Source: Varanus komodoensis (Eukaryota; Chordata; Lepidosauria; Squamata; Varanidae). From it: a DNA stretch of 64,000 nt. A program made the translations under genes and the position numbers. The first letter of the stretch is position 1. Each line of letters starts with the position of its first letter. Positions 43,801 through 55,800 of this stretch are shown one piece after another. The notes beneath the pieces were generated by a model that was given only the letters and a program-made list of their open reading frames with translations, had not been told where the DNA came from and searched no databases. The stretch lies in assembly GCF_004798865.1 (NCBI RefSeq), contig NW_025336479.1, forward strand, positions 10,298,468-10,362,467. The letters are read 5' to 3'.

Positions 43801-46800
43801 TTTTATAACAGTTATAGAAGTGCACAGGAAATAAAAGGTGAAACATTGTTACATCCCTTTTCCTGCAGGGTTGGTTCTGTGTGTGGGTTGGGGGAAAAAT
43901 ATTAGTGGGAAAAATAATCTTATGTTATTCTAAGCACTGAATAAAAAACTGGGCTAGGCAAAAGTCATTGAGGCACACAACCGTGTGTGCACAACGGAGG
44001 ATGAATGGCTGCATGCATGCTGCATCAAGGATCCAGAAGCCTCCTCCGTAGTCTGCTAGGCCCAAATACAGTCTTGGAAACTGCTAAATCAGCAAATACC
44101 TGGTGCCTGCCAGATATTTGGGACCACAGTACACAGCATTCCTGGCTATTGGTCTTGCTGGTCAGAGCTGACAGAAGTGGAGGTACCAAGTAACTGGCGG
44201 ACACCATATTGAGGAAGGATGATCTAAATAGTTTATGGCCCAATGCAAATAAAGCTGAGCTTTAAAATAATGCCTTGCATATTGTTTCTGTTGCTACTTC
44301 ATCAGCTCAAAAAGCACTTTCTTTTGCAGTACTTTTTAAGTTTGCATGCATTTTTCACTATCATTGCCATACTCTCATATTCAGCCTAACTTATTCACGA
44401 AAACAAGCTGGTTCCTTGGCATAACCTCACCTGTCCACTGCAGTCACATGGTTCACTAAAAGTAACATACTCTTCTTCTTTACTGTACATTCCTAAGCCC
44501 AGCTTGGTTGGGTTTTGGTCAGAATCCACTTGGAATTTCATCTTCGCCATATTGTCAAAGAGTTTGGAAAGATGGCGCTGAACCTGAAAAACGAACTAAG
44601 GCTGAACACAAAACAGCACTGATGTTTGGAAAGGGGGTCCTTTACAATACTTTGAACCCCCATTCTCTGGCATTACCTCAAATAATAGTATTGTTGTCAA
44701 AGAGAAAGTTAGCTTCCATTTATTGCCCAATGTTCTTAGCTTATGCTCTTTCTTTCACAGTTCTAAAATTTACAAAATGCCCAGCAGCCATAATTGGCAT
44801 TCAGCAGCTTGCAGAAAGAGCTCTCTGCAATCCTGAAATAAAGCTTCTTTTATGTACAAAACATCCTTCCTTCCATTTGATAAACTGTATATAAAGCCTT
44901 CTCATTTTCCACCAACTGGTCCCCTAAAGCTTTCAATTGCCCTTAAATCATTGAAGGTTCAATACTGGGCCCACTAAGATAAAATTGTTGTGTATTTAAT
45001 CCTCCTCCTGGAATCAGCAGACAGAGCTCAGAGACAACAATGAAAAGGCCACAGGTTTATCCATATTTGATTCTACTTGACATTTATTTTGATTTTACAG
45101 CAAATCGCTTTAAATAGGAGTAACAGACACAACTCAAAGAATTCCTTCTTATACTGGTGAGCCTTTCAAGGCACTATTTTTCTTTGAGTTTCCTGTGTCT
45201 TCTGCTGTGTTTTGAGGCATTGATCAAATGTGAAGTTCTGAGCCCAATAAATAGGTGAGAAGCATTCTGCACTGGAAGAAATCAATGCCTTCACTTGCTT
45301 GCTTGCTTTTTTGACTTTCTGTGTGTGCAGAAGCAATTAGTTACATAATGGTCAAATTAGGCTGAAATCAAGAAGTTTATTAGGAAACAAAACAGATGTG
45401 CAAGATTCTGGACAGTACTGGTGGCAAGCATAAGAGAGAAGACTATCTTTCTTTCTCTCTGCTATTCTTCTCTTTCCCTATATCTGTATCTATCTATCAT
45501 CTAGAGACAGTTAGAATGAGAGTCAACAAGCACTTTAACAGGAACCTGAATACAGATAACATTTGCTTGACACTCTAGAGCAGCGATGGGAAATCAGTGA
45601 CCCTCCAGATGCTGTTCGACTCCAGGTTCTATCCTGCCTGCCTATTGCCCATGCTGACGGAGACCGATGGATGTTGAGTCCAACAGCATGCAGAGGACTC
45701 CAGCTGGTTCCTCAGCCCTGTCCACATTACCACATTCCAGCTCTCAGTAGAGAGAACTCACACTCCTGTCTTCCTTGTGGATTTCTCAGTGCACCTTGTG
45801 TGAACAGGGGGCTGAACTAGACAGGCTTTGGTGTGATCCTGCAGAGCTCTTCTTATGCCCTTAAGAAACACCTTTGGGACTCCAACCCATATTAACACTG
45901 CATCACACCTGAAAATATCTGATTCATGATTGCCCCGATCTGAAATATGGCATTGTGGGCATTGTTGATGCTAGGGGAAACAGGCAGAGCTGAGCTTACT
46001 GTTTTGCTTTGGCTGGCAGCCATCAACAGTGACATGAAGCATGGATAGCACCGCTGGAGCTTTTACCACCTATAACACTAGCTGCACCCTCTGACCTGGG
46101 TTTTTGCTCTGTACGCTCTGCATGTGATTAGAAAAAAGCAGTAAAAGGAGGCTCATGACAAGCATTGTCAGGTATAGAAACAAATATAACCAGGAGTAGA
46201 GGAGGAAGAAAGGAAGGGGACGTCCACAAAGGTGTCACTCCTAGATTTGTCTGGGATGCAAAAATATCCAAGGGTGTTTTGGAAGCACCAAATGAGTCTC
46301 TCATGAAATCTTGCCTGCTATCTTTGCCCCACAAAACTAACCTACTTTAGAAGCAGTATCTCTACCAGAGAAAGAAAATTAAAAGAGTGGGTTAGGAATA
46401 AGAGGAGAAAAAAATGGATTTTGTGGTTTGAAAGAAAAGGAAAAAAAACTTAATCATGTTCCTTCTGTTACAAATAATTTGAATTTGCTGGTACTGGGGT
46501 TTACACCTTATAAAAACTGCTGTGGCTTTTGCAAACTCTGTAAATGCTTCAGTCTTGTCCAGGCAGAAGCTTTTCCTAACAACAGTATTAACTTGGATGG
46601 AGTGGAGGAAGGCTCCATAATGAAGAGCTACCAAACGTGGGGAGAGGACTACAGATTTGTTTCTGCAGGCCTGACTGTTCTGGACTAACTAGCGGCAATC
46701 ACCTTCAGGATCAGCTTAGTACCATGACCAAATGTGAAAGAGGACATGGTTCTTGTACCTTTAATCATTGCCAAGGAATGGACATTTCAGTAGCTGCAGC

Positions 46801-49800
46801 CTCTCATGCATGCTACACTTGCTGCAATTCTCCCTCCCACACAACCATCAAAGGTGCAGCAGCCCTGCCTCTTTTGCATCTGGCCACCCTGCAGCACTGC
46901 TCCCATGCTGCTTGCAGGTATAACGTTCCAAACAGCTCCTCCACCTGCACCCCCCCTTCAGCTGCAAGCACCCTTATACCCAGGTAAGAAATTTTTCTCA
47001 TCCTTCTATGAAAATTATACGGTGACTAGACATAATTAATTTGTCAAACAGATTTAAATCTGTTTTCTTTGCCATTCTTTTCATCTATCTATCTATCTAT
47101 CTATCTATCATAGATGGTCAACTGCCTTGGCTTCTGCTGTCCATTCATTGACAAAATTGGATTTTTTTCAATTTCTGAAACATGTTTGTGCATACTTCCA
47201 CAATTTTGCACTTGCACACATCTGTACTTGTGAAAATGTGCAAATCCTCCCAAGCTGCATATTTTCATGCCTTCAATTTTTGGGGGAGTGGGGGAGTGCC
47301 CTTTTTTTAAAAAATCATTTTTCCTATTTCTCTATAATTCCGGAAATTACAAAAATAGTCCATATTTCCTCCAACTCTATGCAACTCAGGAAAAGCCAGT
47401 CTACTGCAGAATCCATGGATTGGATTCCTAGAAAATTGAATGCATCTGAATCCATTGCCGTTTTCTCCAGCATCCCTAGCTGTAATAAGAGTCTATGAAG
47501 ATTACAAAGTAGAAAGTGTACAGTCTGCCATCTAGTGGTGGTTCAAAAATGCAACGCTTCTTGAGAGGAAAGCTTGATGGTCAATGTCACAGCACTGAAA
47601 GTACAGTATCCACTTTCTACTGCAAGTATCCAGTACATTCTGCAAGATACTATTTCTATAACTAGAAAAGGAACTGACATGTCTCTTACCAGCTGTGGGT
47701 TGGTGCCATTTGAAAGAATATCCAGTAAATCAGCAGAGGAAATAAAATAAAACCTGGGAAAGGCCAACCGCTTAGTATCCAAATACTCAGCCAAAGCCTT
47801 TTCACACAAAGACAGTCTGACAAGCACAAAATAACACATAAAGACAAAATTAACACACAGTTGTATAAATCTGGAAAAAGCCAACACACATGCACCTGTA
47901 CTTTCCAGGCAGCACTTAGTTGCTAATTTGTTCCTAGAACTTTTTGGAGTCACCACACATGTTGCAACTATGCATTTTCCACCAAACATGCATGATGTGG
48001 AGAGCTGTAGCCAGTCTCTGTTTTCCCAGCATGTGTATTTTTATTACACACAACCAAAACATGCATTTTTGATCACTAATTACATTTTCAAAAGGAAGTT
48101 TAGGATGTAATCCTATGCAAGTTTAAACAGAAAAAGACTGGTTGGGGCATGTCAGGGCCTGTAGGTACTTTTTCTCTCTAAATTGGCATAGGATTGTACT
48201 TCTAATATTTTAACTGCATGATTTAAGTACATAGCATGTGAAACACTCCTGAATGTTCTCAAGATGGCTCTTTAAGCTATACAGAGATTTACCATGGCCT
48301 AAAACCTGATTAAGCATTATATTCATGCAGAAAGAACCTAAAGAGTAACACCGCAAGTAAAGGCTGCCTGACAAGAAATAACATTGCACAAGAGTCAGGT
48401 GTATACAGTATGTCTCACCCACCTGTTTTGGATATCTTCCAATTGTTCATAAAGGCCAGCCTTGTTGGTTGCCTCTACTACATTCGGGGTTTTTTCAGCT
48501 TCATATGCCAGCTCTTTAAAATTAACATCAATCCCCTCAAAGCGCTTGGAATCCTATGAATGACAAGACAAGGAGTCTTCTCTCAGCTTCCTCCATCTTC
48601 CATATACAAAACTCTGGATAAAGTTTCTTATCCCAAAAGTGCAGCAGATTGTTTATCATGGGTAGAAGCTATTCCCCTCCTATCTCTGTGTCTACAGAAA
48701 ATACCATAGGTCTTATACATTCCCTAGTAGCATCCCAGAGGATGGAAGGCAGTCTTCCTGCATCAACCAAAGTGAATTTAGCAGAGCTAAAAGCATCCTT
48801 CACTCTTGCTACTTTTTTATAAGAACTATTTATACAAGGGAGAGGGAACATAATGTCTTTCAGATGTTTCAGATTACAGCTTCCATAATTCCTGACCATT
48901 GGCCATGGTAACAGGGTTGATTAGAGCTGTAGTTCAAAACCATATTGACCATACTTTATACCACTTTATCTGTTATTGCTTCTGCCAAATAATCCATTTC
49001 TTGGGAGATTCTCCAACCCATATGTTGGATTTGAATTTCCATCACCCCTAGCCAGCACAGCTGAATCTGTGATTCTAGTTAACTGGGCCATGTCTTGGAA
49101 GCCAATGCATGAGGTACCTTGAATAACTATAGAAATGAATAGTCAGGATTCAAGCAGCTGCTTCTTGCAAGCAAATGCTCCCTGAATGATGAAGAGTGAC
49201 ACCAGAGTTTTCCCATGGACAAGAAAGAACTGCTTTTTTGTTTACCTCAGGAAGTTGTGCCCGGATATCTTCTGATCCAATGAATATGCTTTCCAAGTGA
49301 GACCAGGTCCGCTGAACTTCAAACCAGATAGAAATTACAGAATCTGCGGTAGACAGCTTCCTCTGCCAGGAAGACACTTCCTCTAAGAAGAAAGCTATGT
49401 ACTTAGATGTCATCAGGTTCTGCAGCTGGACTTGGTTGTCTTCAAGGGTCTCAATCAATTCTTCATCTGATTTCAGCAGTGGGACATTTGTACGGGGGTG
49501 AGCTTCGTACTGAAATTCCATGCTGGCCCAGGTTGTCTTCAGTTCCTTCACAACCTTCTCCATGCCCATTTCTTTAATGGCTTTGTCCACAATGCTCCGA
49601 ACCTCATCCTCAAAGTTATGCAAGTTGAGTCTGAGCAAGTCTGCCAGGGTGGTGTCTGCATCCATTGTGAATTGCACACCTGTTGCTTGCATCAATTGCT
49701 TCCAATGCCTCTCCCGAATGGCAGGGTTTTGTAGTTCTGACACTGCTCGCAGTGACGTCAGGATATTTTTTACTCTGTTGTCCAACCCAGAGAAAGCATC

Positions 49801-52800
49801 CCAGGCCCTCATTTCTTTATCCAGGTTCCTAGTGTCTTTGGCAAACTTTTTGCACTCCATTTCCATGTTTTCAACATTAATCTCCTTCCATTTAGTAGTC
49901 TCCCAATCATTTATGCTAGAAGTTACTATGGAGATCATATCCCAGAGTTCTTTAAGAATGCATACTTCCTTTCGACACTTTTTGAGCTGCTTGTAATCTG
50001 GAACATTGACTTCAAACAAGTCAGCTGATTCATAAATTGAAGCCATGGTAACTTCCATTTGCTTAAGCTCTCTGTGGGATGTATCCAGCATTTGATAAGG
50101 ATTTGTTGCATCAATCCTAGGAAGCAAATTTTAAATTTCCTTTCATTAGGACTGTATTTCTTCCTTGAGCGCCACTATATTTCTTCCTTGAGCCCCGCCC
50201 GGAAGACCACCGCCAGGACGCTGCTGGCCCACCATCACCACCTGGCCGGCGAGTGCTCCACGCGGCCTGCTCCGCCCCCACCCTCCAGCGTGGGTGAAAG
50301 CTGCACCAGTCTGGGGGCAGGGCGCGGAGGAGGAGGAGCCGCAGGCTTTAACCCGCCGGCCGTGGCCGAGCCGGCCCCACGGAGGGACGGACTGGGACAG
50401 ACTGCCCACCCTCACCACCCGGGAAGACCTGTCGCCGCCACCGCCCGGAAGACAACCGCCGGCCCGCTGCCGGCCCGCCATCACCACCTGGTCGGCGAGT
50501 GCTCCATGTGCCCTGCTCCAGCCACCCCCCTCTGGCCTGGGTGAGAGCTGTGCCAGTCTGGGGGTGGGGCACGGAGGAGGAAGAGCCGCGGACTTTAACC
50601 CACCGGCCACGGCCGAAGGGCCGGCAGCCGAAGAGCAGTGATGTCGTTTGGGACCGTTGGGGGCCGTGCGGGGCCTGGGCTGGCCTGGGACTTTGTGGTA
50701 AGTCATGTGGCTGCGGGTTTTTAGTGTTTTTAATTGTTTTTAGGTGATTTTATTTTGCTTATTTTAATGGATTCCGACCTGGCTGCACCTGGGGAGTGTA
50801 TGGGCGCAGCCATTGGGGTGGTCTTGGGCAATGGACGTTAAGGCGTTGGGGGGTCTAACAGGTCTGCATAGAAGAAGGTGGGACAGATGGTTGACAACTG
50901 TCCCCCCTTCTGGTTACTTCCCCAGCCGGAGGGTGCCGGGTAGGCTTGTCAACTGCCCCTCAGGCCTGACAGTGCTGCTGCTCAATGCCAGGTCGGTCCA
51001 TAATAAGTCATCCCTCATCCACAACTTGATTGTGGATGAGGGGGCCGACCTGGCCTGCATAACCGAGACCTGGATGGGAGAGGAGGGGGATGTGTCCCTC
51101 TCTCAACTATGCCCGCCCGGATATCTGGTCCAGCACCGACCACGCCTGGAGGGGAGGGGAGGGGAGGGGAGGGGGGTTGCTTTGGTTTACCGAGCTTCCA
51201 TCTCCCTCACGGGGCTTCTTGTTCTCTCAAGGCCAGGTCTAGAGTGCCTCTACTTGGTGTTGGACGATCAAGACAGACTGGGGATTCTGTTGGTGTACTG
51301 TGCACCCTTCTGCCCAGCAAATTCCCTGCCTGAGCTGACAGAGATCGTCTCAGACCTGGTGTTGAGGACCCCCAGGATGTTGGTCCTGGGGGACTTCAAT
51401 CTCCATGTCAAGACAGTTCTGACTGGGGCAGCTCAGGACTTCATGGCCTCCATGATGGCCATGGGGCTGTCTCAACATGTCACTGGCCTGACCCATGAAA
51501 GTGGACACACCCTGGACCTGGTTTTCTCGACAGGGCAGGAAGAGGGGGATCTGAGGGTGAGGACTTTATGTCTGACTCCCCTGTCATGGTCAGATCACTT
51601 CCTCGTGAGGTTTGAGCTCGAGAGCAGCCTTTTCCTCTGTAAGGGTGCGGACCCGATTGTGTTGGTCCGCCCCCAGATGGATCCGGATGGTTTCCTGAAG
51701 GCCCTGGGGGAATTTCCAGTTGACAAGGCTGGTGCTCCTGTCGAAGCTCTGGTCGAACTGTAGAATGGGGAAATGACCAGGTCTATTGACACGATCACTC
51801 CTAAGCATCCTCTCCCACCGGGCAGAGCCCGTTCATCCCCTTGGTACACACCTGAATTATGGGAGATGAAGCGGGTTGGGAGACGGCTAGAGCGTAGGTG
51901 GAGGAAATCACGGGATGAATCTGACCAAACACACTTAAGAGCCAATTATCAGGCCTATGTTGTAGCGTTAAAGGTGGCGAAAAAGAAATTTTTCTCCGCT
52001 TCCATTGCCTCCTCACAATGCCATCCAGTGGAGCTTTTTCGGGTGGTACAAGGGCTGGTTCACCCAGACCCTAATAAAGACCTGGTACCACCCTCGATGG
52101 CCCGCTGTGATGACTTTGCCAAGCATTTTAAGGAGAAAATCGCTCAGATTCGTCACGAGCTGGACTCAGTTATTGCGGCCTGATGATGTGGACAAGGTGC
52201 TTGAACAAGTACGTCCCACCACCTGCTTACCGGACCCTTGCCCATCTTGGCTACTTAACAAAGCCAAGCACGGGATAGGGACCTGGATCCTGGAGGTTGT
52301 CAATGCCTCTCTGAGGGATGGCCGGGTACCTGCCCCTTTAAAGGAGGCAGTAGTCCGGCCTGTCCTGAAGAAGGCGTCACTGGATCCAGAGATGGCCACC
52401 AATTATAGACCGGTGACCAACATCCCGTTTCTGGGCAAGGTGTTAGAGCGGGTGGTGGCGGGACAACTCCAAGCACCCTTGGATGAAACTGATTATCTGG
52501 ACCCATTTCAGTCCAGCTTCAGACCTGGGTATTGTACTGAATCTGCCTTGGTCGCCCTGTATGATGACCTGTGCAGGGAGAAAGACAGGGGGAGTGCGTC
52601 CCTGTTGGTTCTCCTGGACCTCTCAGCGGCTTTCGATACCATCGACCATGGTATCATTCTGGATAGGCTAGCGGGATTGGGGGTCAGAGGCACTGCTTTG
52701 CAGTGGTTCCGCTCCTATCTCAATGGCTGATTCCAGAAGGTGATGCTGGGGGACTATGGCTCTGAGCCATGGCAGCTATGCCATGGAGTACCGCAGGGAT

Positions 52801-55800
52801 CCATTTTGTCCCCCATGCTATTTAACATCTACATGAAACCGCTGGGACAGGTCATCAGGAGGCATGGGCTGAGGAATCATCAGTACGCTGATGATACCCA
52901 GCTCTACCTCTCTTTCTCAACTGATCCAGGTGAGGCAGTGGCTGTACTGAACCAGTGCCTGGCCGAGGTAATGGGCTGGATGAGGGCCAATAAACTGAAG
53001 CTCAATCCAGACAAGACAGAGGTCCTGTTGGTAGGTGGATCGGGCTTTGGGATGGGGAACTTTGACCTTGTCCTGAATGGAGTTGCACTCCCTCTTAAGG
53101 ACAGGGTCTGCAGCTTGCGAGTGCTCCTCGACTCAGAGCTATCGTTGGAAGCTCAAGTAACAGCAGTGGCGAGGAGCGCTTTCCTTCAGCTTCGGTTGAT
53201 CCATCAGCTGCATCCCTACCTGGAGAACGACTGTCTGGCAACAGTGACACACACATTGGTCACTTCCCAATTAGACTTCTGTAATGCACGCTACGTGCGG
53301 CTGCCCTTGAAGAGGGTCCGGATACTTCAATTGGTCCAAAGTAGAGCTGCCAGGCTGCTGACGGGGACTGGGCGTTGTGCTCACATAACTCCAGTCCTCC
53401 GTCAGCTCCACTGGTGGTTATCACCTACAAAGCCCTGAACGGCTTAGGTCCTGGTTACCTAAAGGAGCGCCTGCGTCCATATATGCCCTCCTGCTCCTTG
53501 AGATCAGCGGCAGAGGCCCTTCTCCGGGAACCCTCTGTGAAGGATATTAGGAGGGTGAGTACTCGGAGGAGGGCTTTCTCTGCGGTGGCACCCAACCTAT
53601 GGAATGCACTCCCCAGAGAGGTCCACCTGGCACCCTCGTTATTTGCTTTTCGGCGCCAGGCCAAGACCTTCTTATTTAAATGCTATTTTAATTGTTAAGG
53701 TTTATTTATTGATTTTAAACTGACCAGGCTGTTTCCACTATTTTATGTATTCTATGTATTTTTTGTATTTATATGCGGGATTTTAATGATTGTAAGCCGC
53801 CCCGAGACTTATGCAAAGGGGGCAGCATATAAGCTGTCTAAATAAATAAAAATAAATAAATAATAAATTCTCACTTGATACCCACACAGTGCCTGCATGG
53901 CGTAATATCTGTGCAACACACTTCGACAATGTTACGTCAGCCTGTTTGCCTGCTTTCAGCCCCCTGCTTCAGCATAGTGAGGGACATTCTATGCCAGCCC
54001 AGCAAGCTTCCACATCACATGCAGCATGTGGGTGAAGTCATGTATGTGGAAGGACTTCATTTGCACAGCAGGTGCAAGAGAGGCCATCATGCACAATGGG
54101 ACCTGATACCTGGTGAGCATTCCATGAACACTGGGGTGCACCCAACCTGAACTTGTTCTCAGGGCCACCAGCTTACAGACCACAGTCCAGAAAACTGAAA
54201 CCAGGAAATCCAACAGATTCTTTACACATCCCTAGCATTCTTTAGCCAATGAATTTCTAGTATTGATTTCACATGTTCCAGCTTTGATACAGGGGATTAA
54301 TACTTTTGGATATTTATCTGGATGTTCTATTAATTGGTCAAAATCTGAGCTGACATCAATTGGAAGTATTATACCTCATAGTGTACTAGGTAATGGGTAA
54401 TTCAGACTCTACTCAGAGTTTATCACTTATTTGGGAATATTTGTCTCTAGAGATAATTCTCAAATGATTAACCTAATTCAATTAAGTTGATTAATGAGAT
54501 CACATGAGAAGTGGGTAGGTGGACATCTTTAAAGTCTATGAAGTAGGCTAAATGCACTTAAATTGAATGCAATACCTCAAACTGATTATATTTTACATGG
54601 TATTCCTTTACTATATCATGCAAGTATTCCAGAAACCTAATGCTTTGTTTCATTAATACCTATGGGGTCGCTTTCTGCCCCAAATATAATGGAAAAGAAT
54701 GCATTGTCTGACTTATCTATTCCTTGCATTACATTGGTCTTTTCCACTCAGATTAGACTTCTTTCTGTGGTCAGTTTTGAAATGCTCGTGTTTGGGTCCT
54801 TTTCTCAAACAAATTTCACTGGGTTCTCAGCACACCAAAACATATAGGGTGCCTCCTACAAATACAGCAGCAGGAGAACTGTAATGTAATGCTTTCAATT
54901 GCAGTATGATTTATTTTCACATGAAAAATTAACCTGGAGGGAAAATCCAAGACTTTAGGACTGGGAAAAAACATTTGTCTTGAGGTTTTGGACAGACAGG
55001 TTGATTTTTATTTTCAGTCAGCTTGTAGGTCTCAGTAATAACTTCCTGACATTTTCTGTTTGCGTGTTTTGATTAATATGATTTTCCAACTATGGCTGAA
55101 TGCAATTATTTAAAATAGAAACATTTGTTATAATCAAGGTTCAGTTCTACTGCTTTTAACACTAAAAAGTCCCTTTTGTTACTGGAAGTACTGATTGAGG
55201 CTGAACAGGTACACCAGCCCACCAGTCAAGTTTAAAAATGACTAATAGCAGTAAGTAAATATGATACACTGAAACTTAAGCAAGAATGGAATGAATTGGA
55301 GCATCCTATTTCAGCGCCAAGTTAAAACTTTTCTATTTTCCCCGCATTTTAATTGGTAATCTATTGTTAACTTAATTGTTAAATTCATGGATTTTATATT
55401 GGTTTTTATTCTATTAGTTACTGGCATGGTATGATATTGTTTTAGCATATATTTTATTACTACTTATTCTAACTGCCTCCTGATTGGTTGTGACATTTTG
55501 TAATATATTGAATGTTTTACATTTTTAGATTGTTGATTTGTAAGCCATTCTGAGAGCCAATCTAGCTAAAAGAACAGGTTATAAAAACCTTTAATAAATA
55601 AATAATGAACAAATAAATGTTTTGCCCAATCAATGGAGTACCTTGATTTTGTCCCCCATGCTCTTTAACATCTACATGAAACCGCTGCGAGAGGTCATCA
55701 GGAGGTTTGAGCTGTGGAGTCATCAGTATGCTGATGACACCCAGCTCTACCTCTCGTTCACATCTACACTGAGGCAGTGGCTGTCCTGAACCAGTGCCTG

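Larger units (their letters stand above)
50197..53870 (+). mobile_element. Nearly full-length L2-clade LINE in intron 2
   Basis: Non-LTR retrotransposon on the strand opposite the dynein gene. In order: GC-rich tandem 5' monomers (50197 to about 50640), a spacer, an endonuclease and reverse transcriptase ORF (50813-53698), a short 3' UTR (with gtaagccgccccgag) and an AATA-type tail ending about 53870. Text such as [13 protein letters not shown] and [11 protein letters not shown] assigns it to the L2 side of the CR1/L2 group. No separate ORF1 was seen. It is about 3.7 kb, probably close to full length. The ORF is broken by a few changes, and many CpG sites remain in the 5' part. Confidence 0.9.

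Noticed and set aside
49498-49996. Plus-strand frames opposite exon 3
   Set aside because: They are antisense shadows of the 871-nt dynein exon.
50146-50706. Minus-strand open frame of 186 codons at the LINE 5' end
   Set aside because: It is the antisense reading of the GC-rich monomers, proline/glycine/arginine-rich, as expected of CpG-rich sequence with few AT stops.
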